This document shows, in pieces, positions 36,531-45,466 of a stretch of DNA of 64,000 nucleotides. Every line of letters begins with the position of its first letter. The stretch's first letter is position 1. Source of the stretch: Pseudarthrobacter sp. NS4 (GTDB lineage Bacteria > Actinomycetota > Actinomycetes > Actinomycetales > Micrococcaceae); the NCBI RefSeq assembly GCF_024758005.1, contig NZ_CP103288.1, positions 2,046,001 to 2,110,000 of the forward strand, read 5' to 3'. A program made the position numbers and the translations under genes. The notes below the pieces were generated by a model. The model ran no database searches. It was given only the letters and a program-made list of their open reading frames with translations, and had not been told where the DNA came from.

Positions 36531-38663
36531 TCACTTTGCCTCCTCCTGGTGCACGAAGTCGGATTCCCAGTTGTCCTTGGCCGCCTGGTCCTCGGTGACG
36601 GCTGTGGTACCGGGCACCGCCCGGTTCAGGTGCAGGAATTCGAGGTGTGTTTCGTAGTGGTCCAGGACATCGGTGATGACCTGCTCCTTGCTGTAACCGG
36701 CGAGGTCATAGCTGTGGCTCCCCTCGAGGGAGAAAACCTCCATCCGGTAGTACTTCGGTTCGAGCGCGGCATTGCCCGGCGCATAGGACGGGGTGTCGTA
36801 CTGGACCGGGTAGATCTGGTACTTGAACGGGCGCTCATCGCAGAGCCTCACCAGCAGGTCGACGTGGCGGATGCCGCAGGTCTCAACGATGCCCGTCGTC
36901 AGGCTCACGTTGGCGTCCTGCGCCTTCAGCTCGTCGTACACCTCCTGCAACGCGGGCAGCGCCACGGTGTCCACGAAGCCGTTCGCCTGCTTCGGCCCCG
37001 GGTAGGTCATGGCCCGGTTGAGGCGCTGCCGCCACGTGCGGGACGACGATCCGTCCGCGCTGTGGCCGGAGATGATTCCCGGCAGGCTCGCGCGGTAGCT
37101 GTCGGCCAGCGAGTTCTCCACGCGCAGGGCCTTGAAGAGGCCCAACATGATGAACAGCAGCAGGATCGAGAGCGGCAGACCCATGATGATCGTCGCGTTC
37201 TGCAGCGTTGTCACACCGCCGACGGTCAGCATGGCGAGCGTCAGGAGACCGGTCACCAGGGCCCAGAAGACGCGCAGCCACTTGGGTCCATCGGCATTGG
37301 CGTCCTTCAGGTGGCTCGTGAAGTTGGCCATGACGAGGGCACCTGAATCGGCGGAGGTGACGTAGAAGAGCAGCCCGGTGAAGGTAGCCACACCGATGAT
37401 CAGCGGCGCGGCGGGGTACTGCTCCAGGAGGCCGTAGAACGCCCGCTCCGGCTGGGCCATCGCGGTCTCCCCGAAGGCAGCATTACCGTTCATCACGATG
37501 TCGAGGGCGCTGTTGCCGAAGATCGAGATGAAGACCAGGATGAACGCGAAGGGGACCATGAGGGTGCCCAGCACGAACTGTCGGATGGTGCGGCCGCGGG
37601 AGATGCGCGCGAGGAAGAGCCCTACGAAGGGAGCCCAGGCAATCCACCATGCCCAGAAGAAGAGGGTCCAGCCCTGCAGCCAGTCACCGGGCCGGTCATA
37701 GGCGAAGGCGTCCAGCGTCATGGCCGGGAACCGGCTGAGCACGTCGCCGGTGTTCTGGACGATCCCGTCCAGCAGGAAGCTGGTCTTTCCCGTCAGGAGG
37801 ATGAACACCATGAGGGCGAGGGCGAGGATCACGTTCAGCTCGGCGAGCCGGCGGATTCCCTTTTCGACGCCGGAGAGCACGGAGGCGGTGGCCATGACAA
37901 CGGCTACGACTATCAGGCCGATCTGCACGGTGACGTTCTCGGGCAAGCCGAACATGAGGCTGAGCCCGTAGTTAAGCTGCACGACGCCGATGCCCAGGGA
38001 GGTGGCGATGCCGAAGATGGTCCCGAGGAGGGCTGCGATGTCCACGCCGTCGCCGAGCGGGCCGTTGATTTTCTTGCCGAAGATGGGGTACAGAGCGCTG
38101 CGGATGCTCAGGGGCAGGTTATGCCGGTAGGCGAAGTAGCCCAGGGCCAGTCCCATAAGTGCGTACAGGGCCCAGCCCGTGATTCCGTAGTGGAACAGGG
38201 TGAGGACCATGGCGTGCCGGGCGGCCTCGACGGTGCTGCCATCACCCTGCGGGGGAGCCAGGTACTGGGTCACCGGCTCGGACACCGAGAAGAACATCAG
38301 GTCAATGCCGATGCCCGCTGCGAAGAGCATCGACGCCCAGGTGAACATGCTGAACTGAGGCTTGGAATGGTCCGGGCCGAGCTTCGTCTTGCCCACCCGG
38401 GTCAGGGCGAGGACCAGGACGAACACCACCACGACGGTAACGATCAGGAAGTAGTACCACCCCATGTTGGTGGATACCCAGGTGACCATGGACCCGATCA
38501 GGGCCTCGGCGCCTACGGCGTCACTGATGGCCCAGAGGGCGATCGCGAGGATCCCGGTGGCCGATCCGATGAAGACGGTCCAATTCACGCGGGTTCGAGC
38601 CGCGGGGGTCGTGTCACCGCCTCCAGTAACTGTTACGGGCGGAGCGTCGGCTATCTGACTCAT
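36531..38663 (-). CDS. betT: BCCT family choline/betaine transporter
   Basis: 710 aa from ATG 38663 (GAGGG six bases upstream). Twelve membrane helices carry the BCCT signature WAWWIAWAPFVGLFLARISRG, and a long C-terminal cytoplasmic tail of about 180 residues (from LFKALRVENSLADSYR) is like BetT of E. coli, where the tail senses osmolarity. Proton- or sodium-coupled choline uptake would feed choline oxidase nearby. Its promoter carries the same operator as betB. Confidence 0.9.
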   Translation of the reverse strand: MSQIADAPPVTVTGGGDTTPAARTRVNWTVFIGSATGILAIALWAISDAVGAEALIGSMVTWVSTNMGWYYFLIVTVVVVFVLVLALTRVGKTKLGPDHSKPQFSMFTWASMLFAAGIGIDLMFFSVSEPVTQYLAPPQGDGSTVEAARHAMVLTLFHYGITGWALYALMGLALGYFAYRHNLPLSIRSALYPIFGKKINGPLGDGVDIAALLGTIFGIATSLGIGVVQLNYGLSLMFGLPENVTVQIGLIVVAVVMATASVLSGVEKGIRRLAELNVILALALMVFILLTGKTSFLLDGIVQNTGDVLSRFPAMTLDAFAYDRPGDWLQGWTLFFWAWWIAWAPFVGLFLARISRGRTIRQFVLGTLMVPFAFILVFISIFGNSALDIVMNGNAAFGETAMAQPERAFYGLLEQYPAAPLIIGVATFTGLLFYVTSADSGALVMANFTSHLKDANADGPKWLRVFWALVTGLLTLAMLTVGGVTTLQNATIIMGLPLSILLLFIMLGLFKALRVENSLADSYRASLPGIISGHSADGSSSRTWRQRLNRAMTYPGPKQANGFVDTVALPALQEVYDELKAQDANVSLTTGIVETCGIRHVDLLVRLCDERPFKYQIYPVQYDTPSYAPGNAALEPKYYRMEVFSLEGSHSYDLAGYSKEQVITDVLDHYETHLEFLHLNRAVPGTTAVTEDQAAKDNWESDFVHQEEAK

Positions 38664-39039
38664 ATCGTCCCTCTCATTGTGCACCGCACACCATGGCGGT
38701 GTTCCGTGCGGGCGGAAATGGTGCGGGGCAAGGCCCGGTCCATGCAGTTAGTGGCAACCGAGGACATTCGTCGTGGGCTGTCAACGCAGCCGAACTCGTC
38801 CATGCGGCTTGAATAAATACTCTTGTTGCGTTCCAATATCTGGACTCCTAAGTCAGAAAGCACGATGGTGATTACCCGTGACCGCCATTGGACGCGGGTG
38901 AAATCAACGGCAGGGCAGCGATTGTGGGCCCCCGGCCGTTTCCCCCAAGTGTTTTTGCCTAGTCTGGCTGTGCCTACGCCGGTTCTCCCGTGAGAGGAGC
39001 CCAGGCGACTCCGCTGGATGTGGCGTAGGTCATATGAGG
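38664..39039 (-). promoter_or_regulatory. Long 5' leader of betT
   Basis: About 370 bases separate the betT promoter from its start codon, with no convincing gene. Part of it on the minus strand (CGGGAGAACCGGCGTAGG, then CTAGGCAAAAAC) faintly recalls a glycine riboswitch core, but key positions differ. The first 16 bases after the -10 box (TATGACCTACGCCACA) are also found after the betB promoter. Confidence 0.3.
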
Positions 39040-39092
39040 AGATTAGTTCACATTGAACAAGTGTTCAAGACTTCTGAGTAACCAATGTTCAA
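39040..39092 (-). promoter_or_regulatory. betT promoter with BetI-type operator
   Basis: On the minus strand -35 TTGAAC (39068-39063), a 17-base spacer and -10 TAATCT (39045-39040). The perfect palindrome TTGAACA-N2-TGTTCAA at 39053-39068 covers the -35 box. A second half-site TGTTCAA lies at 39086-39092. The same arrangement precedes betB. Confidence 0.75.
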
Positions 39093-39134
39093 GAATAATC
39101 CCCTTCGCGCGGTAGAGCCGAGCTGATGCGGAAA

Positions 39135-39174
39135 AACCCGGTGGAGGGGGCATGAGGCACCCCTCCACCGGGTT
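39135..39174 (-). terminator. Terminator of the betB-codA operon
   Basis: AACCCGGTGGAGGGG and CCCCTCCACCGGGTT form a perfect 15-bp stem with a 10-base loop. In the minus direction it runs into TTTTT. It lies about 40 bp past the codA stop. Confidence 0.9.
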
Positions 39175-39215
39175 CGGCTCACCGGCTCCGGAGCCCGCTG
39201 TGGGCGCGCTGCGGG

Positions 39216-40856
39216 TCAGGCCAGGGCCGCGCTGAGCTCCGCCTCCGCCGTCGTTGTTTCGCCTGTTCGACTGGCGCGAATGAGGTCCGCGCAGCGTTCG
39301 CCGATCATCATGACGGTGATGTTGGGGTTGACCGTAACGTGCTCAGGCATGACTGAGGCATCGGCGACGCGGAGGCCGGTGACGCCCTTGACCCGAAGCT
39401 CGGGGTCGAGTGGTGACATCTCATCGTGGGCCGGGCCCATCCGGACGGTGCCGACTGGGTGGTAGACGGTGTTGTGCGTCTTGCGGATGTAGTCCTGCAG
39501 TTCCTCGTCGGTCTGCGCTTCGATGCCGGGTGAGAGCTCCCGGCCGGTCCATTCGGCCATGGCCGGCTGGGCGGCAATTTCACGGGCCTTGCGGATGCCG
39601 GCGACCATGACGCGCATGTCGTGGCCCTCCGGATCAGTGAAGTACCTCGGATCCACCATCGGCTTGTCGCGGAAGTCCCGGCTGCGCAGCCGGACGGTGC
39701 CGCGAGAGCGGGCATGCGTGACATTCGGGGTGAGGCTGAAGCCGTTCTCCGTGGTCGGGTAGCCGTACCGCAGGGTGTTCATGTCGAACGGGACCGAGCC
39801 GTAGTGCATCATCAGGTCCGGGCGATCCAGGCCTTCCTCGGTGGGCGTAAAGATGCCGATCTCCCACCACTGCGTGGAAGTCTGCACCATCGGCTGCCTG
39901 GCCTCGAACTGCACGACGCCTTCGGGGTGGTCCTGGAGGTGCTCGCCGACGCCGGGGGAGTCGACCAGGACCTCGATACCGTGCCCGGCGAGGTGCGCGG
40001 CGGGGCCGATGCCGGAGAGCATAAGCAGCTTGGGCGAGTCGATGGCACCGGTGGAAAGGACGACCTCGCAACGCGCGGAGAGCCGGTGAGTCCGGCCGAA
40101 CGCTGAATCCACGACATCGACGCCCGTGCACCGCTTGTCCGCGTCGAACACCAGTTGGCGGGCACGCAGGCCGGTCAGCAGTGTGAAGTTCCCGCGCTCG
40201 ATGATCGGGTGAATGTAGGAGACCGAGCTGGAGGAGCGGGTGCCGTCCGCGCGGCGGTTGATCTGGAAAAAGTTCGCGCCATTGATCACCGTGGTGCCGG
40301 CGTTGAACTTCGCCCGGGGAATCCCGGCCTGTTCGCAGGCATCCAGGAGTGCGACGCCGGTGGGGTCCGCCGGGGGCACGTTCATCAGGTGCACGGGTCC
40401 TGAATCGCCGTGGTGCGGCGCGTCGGGGCCGGCGTCGTCGTTGGTCTCCAGCCGCTGGTACAGCGGCCAGGCGGCCTCAGCGTTCCAGCCGGTGGCGCCG
40501 TACTTGGACTCCCACTCGTCCAGGTCTTCGCGCGGCGCCCAGAAGGCGATGCAGGAGTTGTGGCTGGAGCAGCCACCCATGACCTTGGCACGGGAGTGGC
40601 GCATGAAGGAGTTGCCGTTCTCCTGCGGTTCGATCGGGTAGTCCCAGTCGTAGCCGGATTCCAGCAGCTCCATCCAGCGGTCAAGCTGCAGTACTTCGGG
40701 TACCCCGCGGTCGTCCGGGCCGGCCTCCACCAGCGCCACGGACACGGCCGGGTCCTCACTCAGCCTTGCGGCGACTGCGGCTCCGGCGGATCCGCCGCCG
40801 ATGACGATGTAGTCGAACCCGCGGTCGTTGAGGTTCTCGACGTTGTCGATGTGCAT
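39216..40856 (-). CDS. codA: Choline oxidase
   Basis: Flavoenzyme of the GMC family that oxidises choline to betaine in two oxygen-dependent steps, giving hydrogen peroxide. 546 aa, the length I recall for the A. globiformis enzyme. GGSAGAAVAARL binds FAD, and H99 in GGCSSHNSC is the residue that bonds covalently to FAD. S101, the YHPVGTVRMG histidine (H466) and NPNITVM (N510) match the known active site. It starts directly after the betB stop, with AAGGAGA inside the betB end. Confidence 0.95.
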   Translation of the reverse strand: MHIDNVENLNDRGFDYIVIGGGSAGAAVAARLSEDPAVSVALVEAGPDDRGVPEVLQLDRWMELLESGYDWDYPIEPQENGNSFMRHSRAKVMGGCSSHNSCIAFWAPREDLDEWESKYGATGWNAEAAWPLYQRLETNDDAGPDAPHHGDSGPVHLMNVPPADPTGVALLDACEQAGIPRAKFNAGTTVINGANFFQINRRADGTRSSSSVSYIHPIIERGNFTLLTGLRARQLVFDADKRCTGVDVVDSAFGRTHRLSARCEVVLSTGAIDSPKLLMLSGIGPAAHLAGHGIEVLVDSPGVGEHLQDHPEGVVQFEARQPMVQTSTQWWEIGIFTPTEEGLDRPDLMMHYGSVPFDMNTLRYGYPTTENGFSLTPNVTHARSRGTVRLRSRDFRDKPMVDPRYFTDPEGHDMRVMVAGIRKAREIAAQPAMAEWTGRELSPGIEAQTDEELQDYIRKTHNTVYHPVGTVRMGPAHDEMSPLDPELRVKGVTGLRVADASVMPEHVTVNPNITVMMIGERCADLIRASRTGETTTAEAELSAALA

Positions 40857-42353
40857 CTAGTTCTCCTTGCCGTGGTCAGTGAACCAGCCCGTTACCTGCG
40901 GGTTGGTGTTCTGGTAAATGTGCTTGGACTCCTGGTATTCGGCCAGGCCGGTCGGGCCGAGCTCGCGGCCGACGCCGGACTGGCCGAAGCCGCCCCACTC
41001 GGCCTGCGGGAGGTAGGGGTGGTAGTCGTTGATCCAGACGGTGCCGTGCCGCAACCGGCCCGCCACACGCTGCGCCTTGCCGGCGTCCTGGGTCCAAACC
41101 GCCCCGGCCAGCCCGTAGATGGTGTCGTTGGCGGTCGCGACCGCTTCATCCTCAGTGCGGAAGGTCTCAACGGTCACTACCGGGCCGAAGGCCTCATCCA
41201 CGACGACGGACATCCCCTTCTGCACGCGGTCCAGGACGGTTGGCTGGTAGTAGAAACCGGCGTCGTACCGCTTTCCTTCAGGCGCCGCGCCACCGCACCG
41301 CAGCCGTGCGCCCTCCTCCACTCCGCGCTGGACGTAGGTGTGAACCTTTTCCCGGTGGGCCGCGGAAATCAGCGGTCCGGTTTCGGCAGCTTCATCGAAC
41401 GGGCCGCCGATGCGGATGTCCTGAGCGCGGCGGACCAGTTCATCGACGAAGCGCTCGGCGATCGATTCCTCGACCACCAGCCGCGCCCCGGCGGAGCAGA
41501 CCTGCCCGGAGTGCACAAACGCCCCGTTCAGCGCATTGTCGACGGCGGCGTCGAAGTCCGCGTCGGCGAATACCACGTTGGGGTTCTTGCCGCCGAGCTC
41601 CAGCGCCACCTTCTTCACGGTGGCGGCAGCAGCCGCGGCAATACGCTTGCCGGTCTCCAACCCGCCCGTGAAAGAGACCAGGTCGACGTCGGGGTGTTCA
41701 GAGAGCGGTGCCCCCGCCTCCGCGCCGGCGCCGGTCACGAGGTTCGCGACGCCGTCTGGAAGGCCGAGGTCCTGCAGCAGCTGCATGGTCAGGATCGCGG
41801 TGGACGGGGTCAGCTCGGAGGGCTTAAGGACGAAGGTGCAACCGGCGGCCAATGCGGGCGCGATCTTCCACGCGGCTTGAAGCAGGGGGTAGTTCCAGGG
41901 CGTGATGAGGCCGCAGACACCCACCGGCTCGTAGACAATCCTGCTAACGACGGCGGGGTCCCCGGGGTCTACCACGCGGCCCGACTGTTGACCTGCCAGC
42001 CTTCCGAAATATTCGAAACAGGCAGCGATGTCGTCTATGTCTATCCGGCTTTCGATGATCCTTTTTCCGGTGTCCAGCGATTCGGCGCGGGCGAATTTCT
42101 CGCGGTGGCCGCGCAGTTCCGCGGCGACCCTGAGCAGGAACGCGCCGCGCTCAGGGGCCGGGACCGAGGACCAGACGCCGGAGTCGAAGGCTGCACGGGC
42201 CGCAGCGATGGCGCGCTCGGCGTCTTCCCGCCCGGCCTCGGACACGGTGGCGACCAGTTCGCCGTCGGCCGGGTTGCGAATTTCACGCACCGCGCTGGAC
42301 GCGGCCGGCTCCCACGAGCCGTTGATGAACAGGGTGGATGCGGTATCCGTCAT
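40857..42353 (-). CDS. betB: Betaine aldehyde dehydrogenase
   Basis: 498-aa NAD(P)-dependent aldehyde dehydrogenase. Catalytic residues N154 (TPWNYPL), E252 (LELGGKNP) and C286 (GQVCSAGAR) are present. It oxidises betaine aldehyde to glycine betaine and would take up any aldehyde released by choline oxidase. It is the first gene of betB-codA; AAGGAG precedes the ATG. Substrate is inferred from context, as the family is broad. Confidence 0.93.
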   Translation of the reverse strand: MTDTASTLFINGSWEPAASSAVREIRNPADGELVATVSEAGREDAERAIAAARAAFDSGVWSSVPAPERGAFLLRVAAELRGHREKFARAESLDTGKRIIESRIDIDDIAACFEYFGRLAGQQSGRVVDPGDPAVVSRIVYEPVGVCGLITPWNYPLLQAAWKIAPALAAGCTFVLKPSELTPSTAILTMQLLQDLGLPDGVANLVTGAGAEAGAPLSEHPDVDLVSFTGGLETGKRIAAAAAATVKKVALELGGKNPNVVFADADFDAAVDNALNGAFVHSGQVCSAGARLVVEESIAERFVDELVRRAQDIRIGGPFDEAAETGPLISAAHREKVHTYVQRGVEEGARLRCGGAAPEGKRYDAGFYYQPTVLDRVQKGMSVVVDEAFGPVVTVETFRTEDEAVATANDTIYGLAGAVWTQDAGKAQRVAGRLRHGTVWINDYHPYLPQAEWGGFGQSGVGRELGPTGLAEYQESKHIYQNTNPQVTGWFTDHGKEN

Positions 42354-42621
42354 GGTTCTCCTTGGGTGGTGCGGGGATTAGTAGTACGGCGACGGTCTTG
42401 TGGTTGGCTCCCGATCCGCCGCGGCGGCGGGACGATTTGCCGACCTGCTGCAGGGGCGCCACGGTGCTGATGCTTGAGGCATGTCGTGCAGGGGGGGGGC
42501 ACGCGGTTGGTTCGGGGCTGTCCTGGCGGAGGATGCTCCGGTCCCCTAGGACTTTCCGCCGCCCGCAGGAGCCCGCGTCGACGTCCTCGAAGTGAACTCT
42601 GTGGCGTAGGTCATACAATGC
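42354..42621 (-). promoter_or_regulatory. Long 5' leader of betB
   Basis: About 265 bases between promoter and start codon. It begins with TATGACCTACGCCACA, also present after the betT promoter. GC-rich segments such as GGGCTCCTGCGGGCGG could fold. A frame through it (from 42618) runs into betB out of phase and has low-complexity residues, so I do not call it. Confidence 0.35.
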
Positions 42622-42673
42622 AGATTAGTCCATATTGAACAAACGTTCAAGGGCAAATCTGAACAAATGTTCA
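42622..42673 (-). promoter_or_regulatory. betB-codA promoter with two BetI-type operators
   Basis: -35 TTGAAC (42650-42645), 17-base spacer, -10 TAATCT (42627-42622) on the minus strand. Palindromes TTGAAC-N4-GTTCAA (42635-42650) and TGAACA-AA-TGTTCA (42660-42673) cover and precede the -35 box. The betI gene ends 41 bp upstream. Confidence 0.78.
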
Positions 42674-42713
42674 ACAACGGGCGCAAAGCCGCTTCCGCTG
42701 GATGAGGGAGTGT

Positions 42714-43340
42714 CTAGGACTCCTGGGCTTCGCCCAGTGCGCGCCCGTTTTTTCGCGAAGGGGCGAACGCAATGTGCTCCGTGTGGGCGATGTTTCTCTG
42801 GATTGATGCCTTGTCCACGCCGAGGAGTGCGGTGAGCCACATGCCATTCTGGACGACGACGATGTCCGCTGCCCGTTCCCTGCACTCATCGCGGGAGAGC
42901 CCGGGATTGGCATTCCCTATCAGCGTCGCGAGACCATCGAGATACCGCTCGAACGCCTCCGCATTAATCTGTGCAAAGTCTTCACTGGCCTGGGCCAGAG
43001 CCCAAAGGTGCAGACGCAGAGACAAATATCGTGTGGTCAGGAGTTCCGCGCCCGCAACGCGCCGGAGAGCCTTGCGCAGCTGTTCGTCCGGAGGCGAATC
43101 GGGGTCGGGCTCGACCAGCATAAGGTCGTGCTCGTCGATTCGATGCAAGGCCGCACGGATCAAGCAGGACTTGTCTTCGTAGTAGTAGTTGACGAGCCCC
43201 AGTGCTACACCGGCTTCGCGTGCCACGGCGCGCATGTTGACACCTGCGATGCCGTGGCGCGACAGCAGATCCATCGCCGCTTCGAGAATGCGCGACTGCC
43301 TGTCAATCTGTTCGCCGGATCTAACGGTGCTTGTACCCAC
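42714..43340 (-). CDS. betI: TetR family repressor, BetI-like
   Basis: 208 aa. The N-terminal TetR helix-turn-helix is at about residues 17-63 (ILEAAMDLLSRHGIAGVNMR, then EAGVALGLVNYYYEDKS). The C-terminal ligand domain holds several Trp/Tyr residues that could form a choline pocket. Position next to betB and the repeated TTGAACA-type palindromes before betB and betT make it the likely choline-responsive repressor of both. Confidence 0.85.
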   Translation of the reverse strand: MGTSTVRSGEQIDRQSRILEAAMDLLSRHGIAGVNMRAVAREAGVALGLVNYYYEDKSCLIRAALHRIDEHDLMLVEPDPDSPPDEQLRKALRRVAGAELLTTRYLSLRLHLWALAQASEDFAQINAEAFERYLDGLATLIGNANPGLSRDECRERAADIVVVQNGMWLTALLGVDKASIQRNIAHTEHIAFAPSRKNGRALGEAQES

Positions 43341-43685
43341 TTGGCCAGACTATTGTGAATCGCCGATGAGTGCATCTCGCAACCAATTGGAGGAAGGCCG
43401 CGGTCCGGCAATGCTGCCTCTGCGTGTCAATACTGGGCATGCATTTTGGAGTGGTTGCTTCCCTTGCTGAATGCTCCTGTATGCGAACCACACCTCGCGG
43501 CTTTGGAACAAGGCGCCAGTTGGATGCTTCACGTTGGCACGACCAAAGGTCAACGGCAAGTCTCCTTCTGGACGCCGGGAGATGTTGGCATGCAGCTGGG
43601 CTCATTCCTGACGAACCACCGGCCAAAGGGCGGAAGCTTGCTGCCCCCTATCCTTCGAGTGGAACGCTCTACGGGATGCTGACGG
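43341..43685. other. Intergenic region
   Basis: 345 bp between betI and the duplicated membrane gene, both minus strand. No gene seen. The left end of the direct repeat begins at about 43651. Confidence 0.4.
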
Positions 43686-44414
43686 CTACAACAGGACCCC
43701 GTCATTGATGCGGAGCCTCGCGGAGCGGCGGGGTATGCCTCGTGCCCAGAAGGCGATTATCAGTCCTGCGGCAGCGGCTCCGCCGGTCTGGCCGAGCGGT
43801 GAAGACCACGACCCTTCAGGGTTGGGCAGTAGGAGGGCCAGCACGACGGCTGCCAAAGACAGGAGGACCTCCACACTCGTCTGCAGGAGATGAGCACGGA
43901 AGTCAGGGTAGGCAAGGCGAACCGGAACCAGCGGAAGCAGGAAAATCGCGCCGATGCTGAAAACGAAGAAGATGCCTATGAACCCGTTCAGCATGAAGAT
44001 CGCCAAGCCCAGAACCAGCAGCACCAGAAACTTCAGGACTCGGACTACTGGGAGCTTATTCTTTGGAGTCCATCGGCTGAGCAGGAGTCCCCACGCCGGG
44101 AGCCCAAGGAGCCAGCCTCCACACCAGAAGCCGAGGTCCAGGAACGCCAGTATCACGAGCAGCATCCCGGGCGTCAGGAAAGCTACGGCCTGGCGCGGGG
44201 ACGGCATTCTCCCGACGGGGCCGAAGATGCAGACACTAATCAGGAGGTAGGCAGCAACGTAGCCGGGCAGCAGCTGTATAGCTGGCATCCGGGCCAGCCC
44301 AGTGACAAGGAGCGTCATTGCGATGACCATGACGGACACCGCCGTGAACGTCCCCGGCTGACGGTGATCAGTAGGATTCACGGCTCAACCCTACTCACAG
44401 GTCATATCTACTTA
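43651..44414. repeat. Direct repeat, copy 1
   Basis: Matches 60151-60920 in the same orientation. Similarity begins at TCCTTCG, runs through CTCTACGGGATG and the whole membrane gene, and ends after GGTCATATCTACTTA. The encoded proteins differ at roughly 24 of 231 residues, so this is an old duplication rather than a recent copy. Confidence 0.85.
43686..44381 (-). CDS. Membrane protein of unknown function (duplicated, copy 1)
   Basis: 231 aa, about seven hydrophobic helices, ending with the basic tail GIPRRSARLRINDG. The cytoplasmic loop SRWTPKNKLPVVRVLKF is identical in the copy at 60192-60887. I recognise no family. The gene lies beside a broken CPBP protease gene. Confidence 0.65.
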   Translation of the reverse strand: MNPTDHRQPGTFTAVSVMVIAMTLLVTGLARMPAIQLLPGYVAAYLLISVCIFGPVGRMPSPRQAVAFLTPGMLLVILAFLDLGFWCGGWLLGLPAWGLLLSRWTPKNKLPVVRVLKFLVLLVLGLAIFMLNGFIGIFFVFSIGAIFLLPLVPVRLAYPDFRAHLLQTSVEVLLSLAAVVLALLLPNPEGSWSSPLGQTGGAAAAGLIIAFWARGIPRRSARLRINDGVLL

Positions 44415-44564
44415 CCGCGCCTGTCGAGATTGGAGCGGGCGATGGACCGTCAGAAGGGTTGGGTGCTTTGCTGGCGCCTGAGAGGCAGATACTTCCCTCA
44501 AGACCATGCGTTCACAGAACACAGACCGGGTCGCGGCATTATGAAGAACTTCGTCGATAGGATC

Positions 44565-45466
44565 TCAGGCGTGGTCGCGAGGCTCTGCTTGAGCCGGGAT
44601 CGTATTAGCTGCGGGGGAGAGGCCCAGCTGTCCGCGGGTTAGGACTGCAACGACTGTCATAAGCACACCGAATGCCAGCGCCGAGATCAGGTAGTACATG
44701 GTGACTGTCGGCCCGTCGGTGGAACCGTTGAACAGGAGAACGATGAGGCCCCCTGTGGCGTTCTGGGCGCCGTGAAGAAGCATCACGATGAAGACACTGC
44801 CGCTGGTGGAGTTGTAGGCCCAGGCCAGGACGAAGCCGTTGACCACTGTGGCCAGCAGGTGGGTGAGGGTCTCGGGCAGGTTTTGCACGAACAGGGCGTT
44901 CGGAAGGTGCCAGAGCGCCCAGATCACCGATACGACCAGTGCGGCCAGCAGGGGTGGGTAACGCCGGTTGGCGGTGGGCTGGGCGTACCCGCGCCATCCG
45001 GGTTCCTCGGCCAGTCCGGTGAAGAAGGAAATGCTCAGAATGCCCAACGGCAATTGAGTGTAGAGCAGCGACCAGTTCTGCCCCAGGGCTGCGGCCGTCG
45101 CCCCGGGGTGGAAGACCAGGTCGCGCCGACACCGAGAAACGGGACAGCAAGAAAGACGAACGCGTACCACAGGGGATGGACCCGCCACCGGACGAGGCTC
45201 CGCCCCAGCCCGGTCAGGCCACGCCGCCCCCTGGTTAGGGCAAGGACCACCACGGCGGCAATCAGCGGCCCTGCGGCGGCGACCAGGTTCATCACGCCCA
45301 CCAGGGCTCCTTCAGGGTCCAGAACGCCCGCCTCGGTCCCGAAGAATCCCCTGGTCAGCAGAGGCCAACTAATAAGGTAGGCGATTACGGTGTACGTGAG
45401 TAACCCATGCTTAGTCATCCAGCGGCGGAGCATGCCGGCCCAGGCGTCCTGTCTCCTTCTGAGCAC
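44565..45466 (-). pseudogene. CPBP intramembrane metalloprotease, frameshifted
   Basis: Two frames together give one protein. 45035-45466 encodes the N-terminal helices up to VFLAVPFLGVGA. 44565 to about 45130 resumes in another frame at DLVFHPGATAAALGQNW and includes LAEEPGWRGYAQ (EExxxR), IWALWHLPN and LLHGAQNA. All protease motifs survive in the second part. The shift lies near 45115-45130 (GGCGCGACC). Either a real single-base indel or an assembly error. Confidence 0.8.

Noticed and set aside
39216..40856. Choline dehydrogenase BetA
   Set aside because: The length and H99, S101, H466 and N510 match choline oxidase of Arthrobacter rather than BetA, so I name it codA.
40410..42470. A 686-codon open frame on the plus strand
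   Set aside because: It lies antisense to codA and betB, whose products match known enzymes residue by residue. The translation is low-complexity and matches no family; it is a by-product of high GC at third positions.
42283..42618. A 111-codon frame in the betB leader
   Set aside because: It runs into betB out of phase, is rich in Pro/Arg/Gly and has no ribosome site of its own. The region is better read as leader RNA.
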